This document shows positions 11,182 through 23,917 of a stretch of DNA of 64,000 nt, piece after piece. This stretch comes from Guillardia theta CCMP2712 (taxonomy: Eukaryota; Cryptophyceae; Pyrenomonadales; Geminigeraceae), in assembly GCF_000315625.1 (NCBI RefSeq), contig NW_005434495.1, forward strand, positions 25,689 to 89,688, read 5' to 3'. A program made the position numbers and the translations under genes. Within the stretch, counting starts at the first letter, position 1, and each line of letters begins with the position of its first letter. Under the pieces are notes generated by a model that saw only the letters and a list, made by a program, of their open reading frames with translations, was not told the origin of the DNA and searched no databases.

Positions 11182-14100
11182 TCACTGAATGCCGTCCTCA
11201 TACATGGACAGGTCGAGCGTAAAGACGTTGCTGTGACCTCCCGTTATGTCTCTGCATATGCCAACCAGCCCGTCTGCCTTTTCGTAGAAACGCTCTTTGA
11301 GAGAGATGATTACACATTGCTGCTCGTGCCTTCGCGATTGGATGTAACGAGTGACTTTTGCCACATTGCGAGCGTCTAGAGCTGCATCCACCTCGTCGAG
11401 AACGATGAAGGGAGCTGGACAGTAGCTGTTGATGGCGAAAAGAAGCGCAAGCGCCGCAACCGTCTTCTCTCCTCCCGAGAGATGAGTCATGTCCATAAAG
11501 CGTTTGCCCGGAGGAATGGTGTCATACTTAATACCATCCATGTAGGGCTCCTCCTGATTGTTGAGGGTAAGATATGCAGATCCACCAACGCTCTGTTCAA
11601 CTTTCGTTGGATCGCATGTGAGCTCCTTGTAAATCTCGTCGATACATCCTTTGACGTGGTCGAAGCATTTGTTAAACAACTCGCATCTTTTCTGCTTGAC
11701 ATCTTCGAATTGCTTTGTTAAATCCTGCGAATTCTGTTTGGCAGATGACAGTTCCTGCTGCACAGCTTCGTATCTTTCTTCGATCTCTTTGAGCTGTTCA
11801 TGCGCCTTCATATTTGGATTCATCGTCTGGAGCGTTTCGTTGATCTTTTTTTGCTTCTCTTCAAGGTCCGACCGTATCTTTTCTTGGTCTTTCTCACCAA
11901 GATCACGCTTATGCTCCCTTGGCAGTTTCGAAAAATCTATGCGAGATTGCAACACTTCTTGTCTGATCTCTTTGGCAGTTTGGCTATGACCAGCTTCGAT
12001 ATCCATGTTGTCTTCTTCATCGTCATCAGTGCTTCCATCTTTTTTCTTCCTCGTGGGAATTTCGATTTCATCCATTTTACATTGCTCAAAGACTCCATTT
12101 CTTTTGTCCCGCAATCGTTGCATCTGGGCTTCAGCCTTTTCCAATTGTCTTGAAATTTCCTCACGATCTTCATTAGCTTTTTTCAAAACCTTGGTAATCT
12201 CCTTGTACTCCTTCTCAATTTCATCGATCTCCTCCTTAATTGCTTTTTGCTTTCTCAATTCTTCTTCCTTTGCATCCATGGCTTCCTTCATCTTCTTCTT
12301 GCTTGATTCTTCTTTGCTTTTGAGAGACGCAATTTCTTCCTCAAGTTTTTTTGTTTCTTGCTTCTTGTCCTCAAGCAGCTTGACGTACGCAGAGTAATTT
12401 GACTTGGATTTGGCAATGACGCCTTCAACTTTCGCTTTCTATGCAGATTAGCATGTAGTCAGTGACCTTTTGTCACAGTAACAAAAGATCACCTGCTGGG
12501 TAAGATCGTTGATTCTGCTTTGGACTTCACGCTGTTCTTTCAAGGATCCACCTTCAAATTCAGCGATGCTCTTGATACCCATCTTCTTGCAGAAGTCCCG
12601 ATAAACCATATCATGGATTTTGTCAAGCGCAGCCCTGTCTTCTTCAAGAGTTTTTCTCTGCGAATCGATTTCTCGTTTCATGTGTTGGATGTTGGGAGCA
12701 AGTGTCTCCAGTTGTTTCTTGTGAATATTCACCTCCTTTTCCAAATTTTTCTGGTCAATATCGTGGATCTCTTTCAGTCTTTGAGCCGCAGTGAGTTCGG
12801 CGGAATTTTCTGAAAGCTTCTTTTCAAGGCCAAATTTAGCCCTCTCCAGAACTTCAATTGTTTTGCTGACTGACTGCAAATCAAGAGTTCATCAGTTATG
12901 CGATAGATCAGCTATAAATGTCTTACTTCCTGTTCTCTGCTGCATTTTTCTAATTTTTCTCTCAGCTTATCGAGTTCGTTTGCTTGCCATCGTTGGGCTT
13001 TCGATTGCAAATGTGAATTGTCTCCTCCCGTCATCGTTCCTGATTTTGAAATCAATGCACCATCATGGCTTACAACCTGAGGAAATCATGTCACAATTTA
13101 ACAATTTGGGAGAATATTACCTTGCATCTCAATGAACCAACTGATTGGGACTGATATGCCAAATTTTTTGCATCCTGCAATGTAGGTACCAAGACAGTAT
13201 TGCCCGTGACATACCACATCGCTTTTTCCACAGATTTTTCGTATTCGATACAATCCAATGCAAGCTTAGCTCCTTGAATCATTCTCAATCTGATTCAGCG
13301 TCAGTATCAAAACAAATAGCTTTGCAATCGAAGGGAGTACCTCTCGTCAGGAGGTTTTGCAGTAAGGGTATCCAAAGGAAGAAACGTCATCGCTGGAGCT
13401 TTCTGCTCCTTCAGATGCTCAATACAACGACGAGCAGTTTCTTCCTTGTCGATGACGACTGCATCCATATTACCCTCCATGGTTATCGCCATTGCAAGCT
13501 CATGTTGTCGTTGGCGGACTTTGCACAAGTCCATCACACGTCCGCGAATACCAGGGAACGAGCTGGATAGGTGTTCCAGTCTGATCTTAAATTGCTCGTC
13601 TCTTTGATTCTGGTGGTGGTCAAAGCTTGCCTCTCGAATCTTTTCTTGCAATTCGCGGTTCTCGTTTACCAGGACCTTGATTCAGGTCAAAAGTATTGTT
13701 CAAATTTCTTATCGCTTCACCTTCTTTCTGGCGTATTCGTCCTTCAATTTCGCTGTGACATCCGTCAATTCGCTGCTGCACTTGTGCTTCTCTTCGTTCA
13801 ACCCCTGATGTATATCAGATAATATCAACTGAAAAGCACAATTTCACCTGCAGCTTGTTCAGATTCTTGCTATTGACTGCAGACTCATCCTTGATCTTGC
13901 TGCTGAGATGATCGATCCGTTGTTGACAACGCTTCATTGACACTTCCAATGTCTCAAGTTGACGTTTTGCTTCTTGATCAGCCCTTTCTGTCCTTTCCAA
14001 TGCTGTTTTGGCTTTGTGAGACATTTGAAAAGCTTTGGATTTCAACTGGTTGTACTCCGAGACCTGTTCTCCAACCAGATCAATACCTCTTTTCTTGCTT

Positions 14101-15299
14101 TTGGACTCAATCTCCTTGAGAGCAGCTTCGAGGTCATCTCGTTCTTTTTCTTCAGACTTGAGTTTTTGAGTCATCTCCTGGAGTTTTTCTTTCGAATTCT
14201 TCATTTCCTCAGAATTTTTGGTGATGTCAGCTTTTCTTGAGCTTATCTCTGTTGACAGCTTGAGAAGATCTTGTCGTTGGATACTCTTCACTTTCTTTTC
14301 AAGGTCATCAACTTTCTTGTCAATCACTGACCACTCTTTTTGCTTTTCAGCCTTTTTTTTCGACTTTTTGTCTGCTGCATTGGATACTGCTTTGCAATTT
14401 TTGGAGCATTCTTCAAGCTTTTCTCCCAAGGTTTCAGCTTCTGTTGCGTGGCTTTCGATCTGCTTTTCAATCTGATACAAATCAAAAAGAACGTGATGGG
14501 TTTTCAGATCATTCAAGTCGTTGAGCATCTTCTCATAAGTGTTTGCCTCCTTCACCTGTTCTTTGCACTGTTTCTTCTCGTTCGAGACCAAAAGGCTGCG
14601 TTTGTAAACTGCAACAGCGGTTTGAGATGCAGCACTTTTTTGCTCCATAAGTTCCTCGTACTGCTGCTTGAGATCCTCCGAACCAGAAATTCTTTCTAGC
14701 AGTTCAGTGAGTTGTTTTGGGGTCTTTTGGGCAACCGCTTCGACTTCGTTCTGAAAAACCAGGAAGTTGCGAGATTTCACCAGCAGACCAATAGATTTCA
14801 ATCTCCTCTGGTACTCTTTCTCGTCGACTTTCTTATTGTCAATTTTATATTCGCTTGTGTCGCGTGAAGTAATCGTTCTGGTGAACTGAATCTCATCGAA
14901 TTTGCCAGATCTAGTTGTTGCTGGTTAAAATTCAAGTGGTGATAGTAATGAATCACTTACCCCTTCTCAGGTCCTCGGTAGAAGAGCGACACAGAGGTTG
15001 GAGATGCACTGGCAGTGCTCAAATTTGATCGAAAATCCGCAATCCTCGATCCTCTGAGCGTAGTGGCTGTCACTCCAACAACGAAGCTGATTGCATCCAT
15101 CAAGTTCGATTTCCCTGGCGAGAGATCACAAGCTGACTGAGCAGATATCTTAAAAGATAAACTCACCTGATCCATTCGGTCCGATCACACATGTGAAATC
15201 TTTGAATGGACCGATCTCAAGGTATCCAGCATAACTTTTGAAATTTTGGACTACGAGCTTGTACAGACATCCTCGTCCGTCGTCATCGCGTGCTGGCAT
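11182..15299 (-). CDS. SMC1: Cohesin subunit SMC1 (ATPase)
   Basis: The ATG at 15299 opens MPARDDDGRGCLYKLVVQNF. The N-terminal ATPase half shows GPNGSGKSNLMDAISF (Walker A), with an intron inside the loop (about 15118-15167), and SIGLLVKSRNFLVFQNEVEA, which is characteristic of SMC1 rather than SMC2-4. Long coiled coils flank a hinge region (about 13100-13600). The C-terminal half carries the ABC signature HLSGGEKTVAALALLF and Walker B FIVLDEVDAALDARNVAKV, ending SMYEDGIQ at 11182. About eight short introns are visible and total length is close to the usual 1,200 residues. SMC1 pairs with SMC3 and a kleisin to form cohesin, which holds sister chromatids. The gene is divergent from DNAAF4. 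Confidence 0.93.
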
Positions 15300-16155
15300 C
15301 TCCGAAGAAACTGTGACAGCATCAAGTTACAACCAAACAATACTGACTGATGATTGCATTCACTGTTGTATATTTCTAAACTTGTTTACTCATGCTCAGC
15401 CCAACTTCACTTCATCAGCCTTCTACATGCTCCACCATTTCTGCACAACAATGCCTCCCTTCGAAACAAGACATCATCAGAAAGTCTTCCCATCTCTACC
15501 ATTCGTGATATTCTCGCATGTTTCCTCTCATCAAACATGCTACGTCATCTTCTGCCTCCTGAACCTTCTTCCCTCTTCCCGCCATTTCCCGCCTTTTTCA
15601 CCGACAAACTTTCGGAGGGGCCGCGCCAAAGCTCCACCACTTACTACCCCTCTTGCGACCCTGGCAAATCCCTTCAAATACACCCCTATGAAATACCCCA
15701 CCCCCTATTGACTACCCCTCGAAAGGATTGGCCGATGACCCCTGGCACACTGGTTTTGGCGGCATCGTCGGATGGGGAAGACGCGGGGATGAGGGCTAAA
15801 TCTGGGTCATTGGTGGAGATGAGGGCCCCATTTCCAACGCATACGATGGCGTGTAGACCTTGTGCAGCAATGTGTATGGCACAGAAGAGACGAGGAGAGA
15901 GATCAGACAAGAAGAGAAAGGAACATGTGATCAAGCTATGAGAAAGAGAGCCATGAAAGTGTGAGCATTCTAGAAAGATCGGACGGACCAATGACAACTC
16001 TGGATGAAACGTGAGAGATGAAGAAAATCAGCTCACGATGTTACAATTGCTGCGAAGCACATTTTGAAGGGAGATTAGTGGCAGAGAGTTAGCATTATGT
16101 CACGTGTAGTGAATGAGACCGACATCAGAGCACGGCTGAGCGTTTCTTCTGCAGG
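15300..16155. other. Intergenic region between divergent SMC1 and DNAAF4
   Basis: About 850 bp serve two divergent starts. The + strand is C-rich in the middle (15640-15740, repeated ACCCC). A splice-like TTCTTCTGCAG directly precedes the DNAAF4 ATG, so a non-coding first exon is possible. No supported gene. Confidence 0.55.
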
Positions 16156-19100
16156 ATGCCTCTCACTCCACAGTTCAAGTGGAATGAAGATGAAGAAAGC
16201 TGCTCTGTAGAAGTCATTCTTTCAAGTGCAGCTGGATCGACAAGGAATACCCGGGTGGAATGCACAGATGCTATGATCAAAGTGACATCTCCACCATACT
16301 TCCTGCAAGTGAGCAAATGAGAGTTTTTCGCGGTGATTTGTTGTTGATTGCTTTGCAGCTTGACTTGTACAAGGATATCGATGAATCAACCAGCAAGGCC
16401 ACTGTTCTGCCGGGTGTTGTTTCGATCAAAGCGCGAAAGAAAGACAAGGGAATCTGGGGTCAGCTGAAGGCGGCTGGAGACGCTGCATCGGTGAAAGAGA
16501 GGCGGGAGGCTTCGATTCGAGAGAAAAGCCAGAGAGACGCGCGGCGCTACGAGGACACAAAGGAGAAGAAACGGCAGGACGATGATTACGTGTTCCACAA
16601 GCAGTGGGATCTAGAGAAGGACGAGAAGAGAGTCATTGAGCGCCTTGCTGAGCTGCACAAGAAAGATGCGGAGAAGCAGCTGTACGAGTGGGTTGATACC
16701 AAGGAAGCGAAGGAGGCTGCGGGCAGAGGTGCTGAGGATGAGCAGGTTTCGACTTACTTTGACAAGCAGCTGGTGGAGGGAGACGTCGATCCCTTCGAGG
16801 AGAAAGATGGACTCATTCCGCTCCCTGGCAGTTACCACAAGAAGACAGCAAGAAGTAGCGCCATGGCAAACTCGCTCAAGGCTGAACCAGTACCAGAGTT
16901 TGACATTAGGAAGAAAGACAAGGAAGCATCGATCGAAAGACGAGATGAGGTTAGTGCAAAGAAATCTCAGATAGAGGAGATAGAGGAGGAGGAGGAGGAG
17001 GAGGAGGAGGAGGAGATCAAGAAAGCAATGGAGCAGGAGGTCGACGAGGAGCAGAAGGCGAAGGAGCACAGACGACTTGAGGCAGAACGAGTGATGCCGC
17101 TGTCGATGACAGCCAAACAGAAACCTGATGCCAGTAGCTCTTCTAAGAACCCAGCAGTGGAGGAAGAGGAGAGCTGCCGTAACAAGAAGGAGGCAGAGGA
17201 AGGTGACTTGGGCAAGGAACTTGCGTCCGGGAAGAATGTCGAAGAGGAGGAGGAAAATGATGAAGACAAACCGGCCAACAAGAGAGAATCTTCACGATCG
17301 GACGTGGCAGATGAAGAGAAGCTGTTAGGAAGGAAGAAGGGAGCCTCTCTCAACAGGTCTCTTCTTTCTGCTGGCGATCCCCCATGACTCTCCTCCTCAG
17401 ATGGGATGCAGAGGCTGTTGCGCAGAAGCACAGAATGATTGGAGACGCATACTTCAAGGCTGGTATGGTTGAGGATGCAAAACGGCACGAGGCACTTGCG
17501 AGGGAAGCTGCTCCATGGGTAGAGGATCAGCTGAGAGTGTACGAGACGAAGGAGGTGAGGGATTGGTGGAGGTGGACAAGGAAGACCAGACGGTAATTCT
17601 GAACAGGAAGAGGAGTTGAGACTGCAAAAGGAGAAGGAGAAGGAGGAAAAGGATCGAGACACGCTCTCTGCGCTGCCTCCTCCTCGCTCAGCTGGAAGGG
17701 TCGAGCTGAACTTCACCAAAGGTCGTCGTAACCTGCCCGCAAGGTCTTGGAAATGATAAGGGGCGGGGGGCGGGGGCGAGGAGGAGGAGGAGGAGGAGGA
17801 AGGGAGGTGGGGGAATCTGACCGATGGAGCAGAGAAAGAATCGAGACAGACGAAGAGGTCAAAGTCCGCGAAGAGGAAGACTACCGCGAGAAGAAGCGGG
17901 CCAACCCCGACGCCAGGTATGCCGCTGGGTAGTGAAGGGTTGAGGTTGTGGAGAAGTCCATTGGGGATTTTGATTGCGGGTGGATGACGCAACCAGGATG
18001 AGGATGTGAAGCGAGTTCGTGATGCTTTTACTTTTGTTGTTGTCGATGTTGTCGTTGGTGATGATGTTGGTTACCATGACGACGGTGTTGTGATGCTGTT
18101 AATGATCATGATGATTCAGGGGTCCCAATGAGGATCAGGCACAATGGCTGAAGATGCGAGGAGATCATTTCTATAGGACGAGGGACTACAGGGCAGCTCT
18201 CAACGCCTACACTAGCTGCTTGCAATTGGACACCAGGAACGCTCAGGCATATAGCAACCGCAGCCTGTGCTCCCTCCGCCTCTTCCTCTTTGCAGACGTC
18301 ATAGCAGACGCCAGCAAGGCTCTCGACCTCTTCAAGAAGGTGGAGGACAAGGAGGGGAGAGAGGTAGCTGACAGAAGGGTGCAGGTGAAGAAGGAGGGGA
18401 AAGATCCCGAGGATTGGGCGCAGGAGCTGGAGAAGCGAGCTCGATGTCTTCTGCGCCGCGGAACAGCATACACGCGCTTGGGAATGTTCGACCTGGTGGA
18501 CCTGCGATGAGCGAGAGGAAGGAGGAGCTTCTAACTGTCTCTCTCCTTGCAGGCCCTGCAGGATCTTGACGCAGCGAGTAAGCTCCTTCCAGACAACGAG
18601 CTGATCAAGGACGACCTGGAGGGGCTGCGAGAGGTGAGGAGGGAGGCCGAGGACCAGGCAGTGGAAGGGGGGGGGGGGGAGGTCGATGAATATGGGTCCT
18701 GCAACATCAATATACAACGTTGACTGTGAGAGCAGGCGATCGCTCAGCATCCGTACGTGAAGGCGAAGGAGGAGGGGGACCGCGCTTTCAAGCAGGGGAA
18801 CACCGATGAGGCCATTCGAGCATACGATGCTGCCATCGATGCAGATGGAGGATGCTTTCAGGTCCCTCTAGTTTCCTTCCTCTTGTTTCTCGTCCTTGTC
18901 TTTCGTTTCGCGTCCCCTCACAAGCTTTCACCTCAGGCTCTGTCCAACCGAGCAGCCTGCTGGCTCGCAAAGGAGGAGTATGTCCGCTGCATCGAGGACA
19001 GCACAGAGGCGCTGATGCTGCTCGACCCTTCTGGTCACTTCAACACGAAGCTGGCACTCCGTCTGCTTGTCCGCAGAGGCACAGCGTGAGGACCCGAGAG

Positions 19101-19502
19101 GCAGGGGAGGAGCAGGGATGACGAAGGCGCAGGAGGTGCTGGCACGGTGACTTCGAAGAGGGAAGAGCAGACTTCAAGCGCGCGCTCTTGCTCGACCCGC
19201 ACAACAAACAGCTCCAAGACGATGTGAGCGATGCTGGAGGAGGAGGAGGAGGAGGAGGAGGAGGAGGAGGAGCAATCACCGTTGAATCTCTGAGACGGGG
19301 GAGGCGGAGGAGGAGGAGGAGGAGGAGGAGGAGGAGGAGGAGGAGGAGAACCTGACTGTCTGTTCAGGTTTCGATGCTCGTCACCACCACCGGAGCAGCC
19401 AAGAGTCTCTCAGAGTTCATGGGAAGCGCGTTGCCGGATGCAAGGAGCCATGCCCTCGCTGCCCTCGAGGCCGCAGGGATCCAGCGACCTCCGGGAGCAT
19501 AG
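16156..19502 (+). CDS. DNAAF4: Dynein axonemal assembly factor 4 (DYX1C1-like; CS plus TPR)
   Basis: The ATG at 16156 starts MPLTPQFKWNEDEESCSVEV, an N-terminal CS (p23-like) domain of about 80 residues running through SPPYFLQ spliced to LDLYKDIDESTSK. A charged linker follows (ARKKDKGIWGQLKAAGD), with a Glu run at about 16985-17014. Next is the segment SAGRVELNFTKGRRNLPARS, typical of DYX1C1, where the motif precedes the TPRs. TPR units follow: WLKMRGDHFYRTRDYRAAL / LQLDTRNAQAYSNRSLCS, EEGDRAFKQGNTDEAIRAYD / LSNRAACWLAKEEYVRC, and RADFKRALLLDPHNKQLQDD. The stop is at 19500-19502. The protein acts in the cytoplasm with HSP90-type chaperones to preassemble axonemal dynein arms, so the organism has motile flagella. 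About ten introns are present, several with GGA runs. Confidence 0.88.
19228..19350. repeat. (GGA)n microsatellites in DNAAF4 intron
   Basis: Two GGA arrays (about 19228-19271 and 19305-19350) occupy almost the whole last intron, between QLQDD and VSMLVTTTGAAKS. Confidence 0.9.
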
Positions 19503-19588
19503 GGGGAAAGAGGGAGAGCAGGAGGATGACATGGAATGAAATATAATGATAACAAGAGCAAGCAGAGGCGGGGGAGGCAGCTCCTACT

Positions 19589-21136
19589 TTACATGTTCTC
19601 AGCGACACCTGCAGGTGCATCAGGAGAAGAGACGAGCAAGACAAGGAGCGATGAGGAGAGAGGGAGCAGGAGGAGAGAGTCTTGCCTGCCATGACGTCGA
19701 GGAACTGGCTGAGGTCGTTGGGGCTGACATGAAATTGGACCTGACACTGGGATTCAGCTGGGCTCCTGCTCTTTCTGACCTCCTGCTCACCCGGCAGAAG
19801 TCGTAGATGACGAACTGGAGGGCGATGAGAGCGCCGCCGAAGAGGATGCGAGGCTGAAGGCCGATGAGGATATCTCCCCATCTCCTACTCGCTACCCACG
19901 TCCTCCACGCGCTCCCCAGTGTCGCTCCTCTCGACTCGCTAGCCTTGGCGAAGAGATAATCCCCCGGCTGTGACGTCACTGCCGACACCATCCCAGCTAT
20001 CGTCCCTACACATCGTCACAATCGCGCCCAGCTCTGCTCGAGCTGATACCGCTGACCAACGAGACGAAGAGGATGGAGCCGAGATCGTCGCGGAGTTCAG
20101 GGAAGGCGAGGAAGATGCTAGTCTTGGTCACATCGAAGACCGCAAACTTGGACATGACGAAGAGAACGTCTTTAACCAGCATTGGAACCTGCGAAAAAGC
20201 TCTCACTTCCTCCTCCTCCAGCTCCTCCTCCTCCCCTCACTCCTCCCCTCTGCTCCTGCTCACCAATCCACTAAACAGGGAAGACCACCCTTCCTCTTCC
20301 TGCATCCTGTTCCATCCCTTGATCAGGCTGCTCCCAGCGAATTTTTCGTCGGCGATCAGCCTGGCAATCGCATGAGCTGCGGTTGGAAGACAGCAGAGCT
20401 TCACCTCGTCTTGACGGCCATGAATGGACAAGCTGCTGCTGCCGCGAAGACAGCAGCTGTCACGCTGGACAACACAACGACGGGAACAGGGTAAAGCAGA
20501 GACTGCGAGGACCATTCAGTTCTTCCACCACAATTTGAGCAGACAGACCAGCTTGGGTCCAGCTAGATCCGCAAAGAACCTCCTGAAGAACTCTGTACCT
20601 CCGAAGGACAGAGCCCCGTAGATGCCGAACCCAGCCACCTCCGGCTGACGTGACGTGTCAAACTCACGGAGGCCTCACAGTTTTGAACCTGCAGGCCTCT
20701 GAGCAGAGCTGTCAGCCCTCCTTCCTTAGTCAAAACTTTGACTGCTGCATCCAGCAGCCCATCGTACGTGCCCTGTGGTGCTGTCTGCAAGAGGCCGTCA
20801 CGCTCACGCGAGGGCCCAGCAGGTGTTCACCTGCATGCGGATCTTGACGGTGTCAAGAGGAACAAGAGCGGCGTGCGCGAAGCTGGCACAGATGGCTCCA
20901 CTCGCTGCAAGGCGCCAGTAGACACTGCAAGGAGTTGAGAAGGAGGAGGAGGAGGAGGAGGAAGAGGACCTGCCATCTAGGTTCGACTCTTTCTCGATAG
21001 GAGCCCGTCTAGAAACTTTCCCCAGAGGCCCGAAGGGCGTAGAGATGTTGTTGCCCAAAAGAGACTTCTCGACGAAGGAGAAGCGGTTGGAGGAGGGATC
21101 ATACTCAACGCGGACCTGTGAGAGCAGGTGAGACAT
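19589..21136 (-). CDS. Mitochondrial carrier family protein, phosphate-carrier-like
   Basis: Spliced exons give three carrier repeats. Repeat 1 has SGAICASFAHAALVPLDTVK (P-x-D-x-x-K signature) then YDGLLDAAVKVLTKEGG, VAGFGIYGALSFGGTEFFRR and LAGPKL. Repeat 2 has AACPFMAVKTRLIADEKFAG and EEEGWSSLFSGL. It is followed by MLVKDVLFVMSKFAVFDVTK, SAVTSQPGDYLFAKASESRG (third signature) and LQPRILFGGALIALQFVIYD. The GFGIYGALSFGGTEFF element and overall order are most like the SLC25A3 phosphate carrier of the mitochondrial inner membrane (H+/phosphate import). The last exon ends SPNDLSQFLDVMA then GVAENM at 19589, apparently after a GC-AG intron. The ATG at 21136 is the likeliest start, but a further 5' exon is possible. 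The substrate is inferred. Confidence 0.75.
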
Positions 21137-21397
21137 TTGCAGCTGCTGTAGGATTTAGAATCGAGAAGACCGATGAAGGGAGAAGACGCGTCAGAACTTC
21201 GTCAATGGTCTTGGTGTCCTGTGAGTTCATTGCAACCTTCTTGGCACTTGTGTTGCCTGAAGTAACTCAGAAATGCCGTCCACCATCACCTCAACATACC
21301 GAGTCGTCCGAAGGTGGCAATCGCCGTTGCTGTTGTTCCGTTCGTGTCTCCCCCCGAGTCTATGGGAGATTGTACTTTGACCTGCGTCCTACATCAT

Positions 21398-22630
21398 TCA
21401 GAGAGCGCTCAGTTCCAGGTCTACCTTCCACGGGCAAGAAGTTGTATATCCAGCTCCCGGGTTCAAGATCTCGATCCGATCTACCTCTTTATCCAGTACA
21501 GCATATCCTCTTCCTGCTGCTGCCATCTGATCCTCCGACTCGTCGGGCAGGAAGTTCACTCGCAGATATTCCTTAGAAACTCGTCCGATCCCGCTCCCTG
21601 CCGCCTTCATCTTCACTCCCACTACTCGCCCATCCTCCACGACAGCCTCTGCCTTGGGCTTCTTGAAATTTTCCTCCATCATCCCCATCTTGGCCAGTTC
21701 ATCAAGCCCCTCAAACACTACACGCGGAGGCTTCGAGAAGTTTCCACCCCCGTCCTCAACCTCCACTCTTAGGATCTTTCCGTTGGGCCGCAGGAGACAT
21801 TTCGCTTGAGCTTTGACCGCAGGATCGTAGTCGACCAGCACATCGACTTCAGGCGCAGCTCCTGTGTACCCTGATCCTCGTGATACCAGCGAGACTTTGG
21901 TCAGGCTCGCGTTCTCCCACATTGACAGCACAGACTGAATCTCTTGGGTGGGTTGGAACTTGTCCATCAAGGTGAAGAGGAAGCCGATCTGCTGCAGGGC
22001 GTCTCGATCGGCCGATCCAAACCTTCGAACCAGCAGCTTGACCAGACGCGCAGCTCCTTCCGTCCCATTGTACGACTTGAGCCCATACTCCACCGAGGCA
22101 GAGAAAGATGCGAACTGCTCCAATCTCTTGTCTTGATATGCGTCCATCGGCAACACAGAAAGCTCCTCTCCTCTCCTCTTCCACAGTGCCATGCTGCTGG
22201 CATCATAATTCAGGAGAAATTTGGAAAGGTACTCTATGAAGCGCAGGGAATAAGTCGATTCAGCAGCGTTCATGTTGGTTCTGATCGCTGACCCCTCTGG
22301 CCCAGACACCGGACGCCAAACGAGACCAGGCGGCTGCTTGGCGGCGGCTCGGCGCTCTCCAACAGGAAGAAAGAACCCGGAGAGAGCAGCAGCGCTCACG
22401 ACAAGCATGCTCCTTCGCGCTACTCCTTCTCTTCTGATCTCATCCTTGCCGCTTTCCGGGCGTGACACTGCACTAAGCAATCGAAGCCCGCCACCCTTCT
22501 TGCGCAAGGTTTTCGGGGGGTTGGAAATCACCCTCCTTGTTGGGTGCAATGTCGAACCTGAGAACAGAAAGCATTCTACTTGAAAGCACAATAACGCCCA
22601 AGCGAGGAGCAGGCAGAGAAAGGTTTTCAT
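21398..22630 (-). CDS. Predicted thylakoid-lumen protein with Gly-x-Gly-Tyr repeats
   Basis: The ATG at 22630 opens a signal peptide MKTFLCLLLAWALLCFQVEC followed by FLFSGS. Phe at the predicted +1 position is typical of red-lineage plastid import. A basic transit region follows, then a twin-arginine thylakoid signal RRSMLVVSAAALSGFFLP ending RRAAA, so a tripartite route to the thylakoid lumen is predicted. The body is helical (LRFIEYLSKFLLNYDASSM, GTEGAARLVKLLVRRFGSAD) and then contains four related beta units: GSGYTGAAPEVDV, GGGNFSKPPRVVF, GSGIGRVSKEYLRV and GAGYTTSCPWKVDL. No enzyme family is recognised. The frame ends at 21398, but the GTAGAC after PWK could be a donor leading to another exon. 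Confidence 0.7.
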   Translation of the reverse strand: MKTFLCLLLAWALLCFQVECFLFSGSTLHPTRRVISNPPKTLRKKGGGLRLLSAVSRPESGKDEIRREGVARRSMLVVSAAALSGFFLPVGERRAAAKQPPGLVWRPVSGPEGSAIRTNMNAAESTYSLRFIEYLSKFLLNYDASSMALWKRRGEELSVLPMDAYQDKRLEQFASFSASVEYGLKSYNGTEGAARLVKLLVRRFGSADRDALQQIGFLFTLMDKFQPTQEIQSVLSMWENASLTKVSLVSRGSGYTGAAPEVDVLVDYDPAVKAQAKCLLRPNGKILRVEVEDGGGNFSKPPRVVFEGLDELAKMGMMEENFKKPKAEAVVEDGRVVGVKMKAAGSGIGRVSKEYLRVNFLPDESEDQMAAAGRGYAVLDKEVDRIEILNPGAGYTTSCPWKVDLELSAL

Positions 22631-23530
22631 GAGTTCCTTCACTGGACTTCGTCAGGTCATTTTACCTAGAAAGCAGAAATCATGGAGTGAAATTACAGAG
22701 CATCAGACAACTTGTAAGCTGCAATTACACGTCTAGAGTTACAACCCATCTCTCACCTACACCTGACAACCCTGTCAAGTGCTGAGTGCTCCCTGGTAAA
22801 CAACTCCTGCTGCTTTGGTACCATCTCTCATCTTTGGTCCGATCCTCTCAACTCACAGTCGTGCAGTTATCTTGTGGGTTGTTCTCACTTACACTTGTTT
22901 CTCTTTCGTCATTAGTAGGCTTGTTGCATCATCTAGCAGGTATAAAAATGGATATGGAGGTGTGTGGGGTCAATTCACATTCCTCTCTGCCGTTTCTCAT
23001 CAAGAGGACAAGAGGACAAGAGGACAAGAGGACAAGAGGACAAGAGGACAAGAGGCAGGAGAGCATCATCTCTTGCTCTCTCTCTCTCTCTCTCTCTCTC
23101 GTCTTCTGCTCTCCTCTCTCCCTCTCCCTCGTCTTGTCTTGTCCAATCTCATCACATCACAACTCTACTTCAGGGTTCATGCGTTCGCCTCCGGATCAAC
23201 ACGGACCCTGGGGGCAAAAATTGGGGTGGGGTAACGGAGAAAAAGGGGTGGTCCAGCGGGAAAAGGGTTGGTCATCGACGTGGAGGAATCTTCACTATAG
23301 CAAAGTAGGGTTGACCTTGGGTAATCAGGGGGTGGGGTGGGCATGGGGGATATGGTCGCTTCTGGGGGTAGGGTACATTTGGACCCAGACCAGGGTGGGG
23401 TGGATACTGAAACAGTGGTAACGGTGGGGGGGAGCTGTCACAAGAGGGATGCGGCTGCTGTGCAAAGATGCGCTCTCGGGAGTCGTCGCTCAGTAGACAT
23501 GTTGCTCTGATAGCGCATGACCATGCTTCA
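22631..23530. other. Intergenic region with minisatellite and G-rich stretch
   Basis: No supported gene. It contains an 8-bp tandem array (listed separately), a CT run at 23075-23099 and a G-rich + strand segment (about 23205-23430). Confidence 0.55.
23005..23057. repeat. 8-bp tandem repeat (AGGACAAG)n
   Basis: About six perfect copies of AGGACAAG are followed by a CT microsatellite. It lies between genes. Confidence 0.9.
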
Positions 23531-23917
23531 ACCCTCAGATCGTTCTAGATGGAGAGAGAGCTTCAAAGTCCCTTCCCTTCTGTGCGCTCTCCCCGATCTT
23601 GCCCACGGGCTTCTGAAGGGCTTGAGGGCGAAGATTGTGACAACGCATTGAATTAGACGATTGAATGTACAACCAAAATCCAGTATTTCTGGAGAAAAAC
23701 AAAGAAAGACAATGCACGTTCTCTACCCATACAACCTTATCGCAAAAACTGCCGTCGAAATACAAAACAAAATCCGATGGAAGAGCTAGAAGGAAATGAG
23801 TTTCGATCATCAGAGAGTGTCGTCACAAAGACAGATGTGCTTACATGCGTTGATGGGAGCTGTGAAGGTGAAGCACCTGCCAGCAGATTAAGTTCAAGTT
23901 CGCCATCATTCTGGGTT

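Noticed and set aside
16967-17992. 341-residue - strand frame opposite DNAAF4
   Set aside because: It is the antisense shadow of the Glu-rich linker and GGA repeats, giving Ser/Pro runs.
23005-23057. CRISPR-like array
   Set aside because: The repeats are head-to-tail 8-mers without spacers, so this is a minisatellite.
22786-23421. 235-residue + strand frame
   Set aside because: Made of an 8-bp tandem repeat and a CT run followed by Gly/Trp-rich low-complexity sequence; no domain or splice context.
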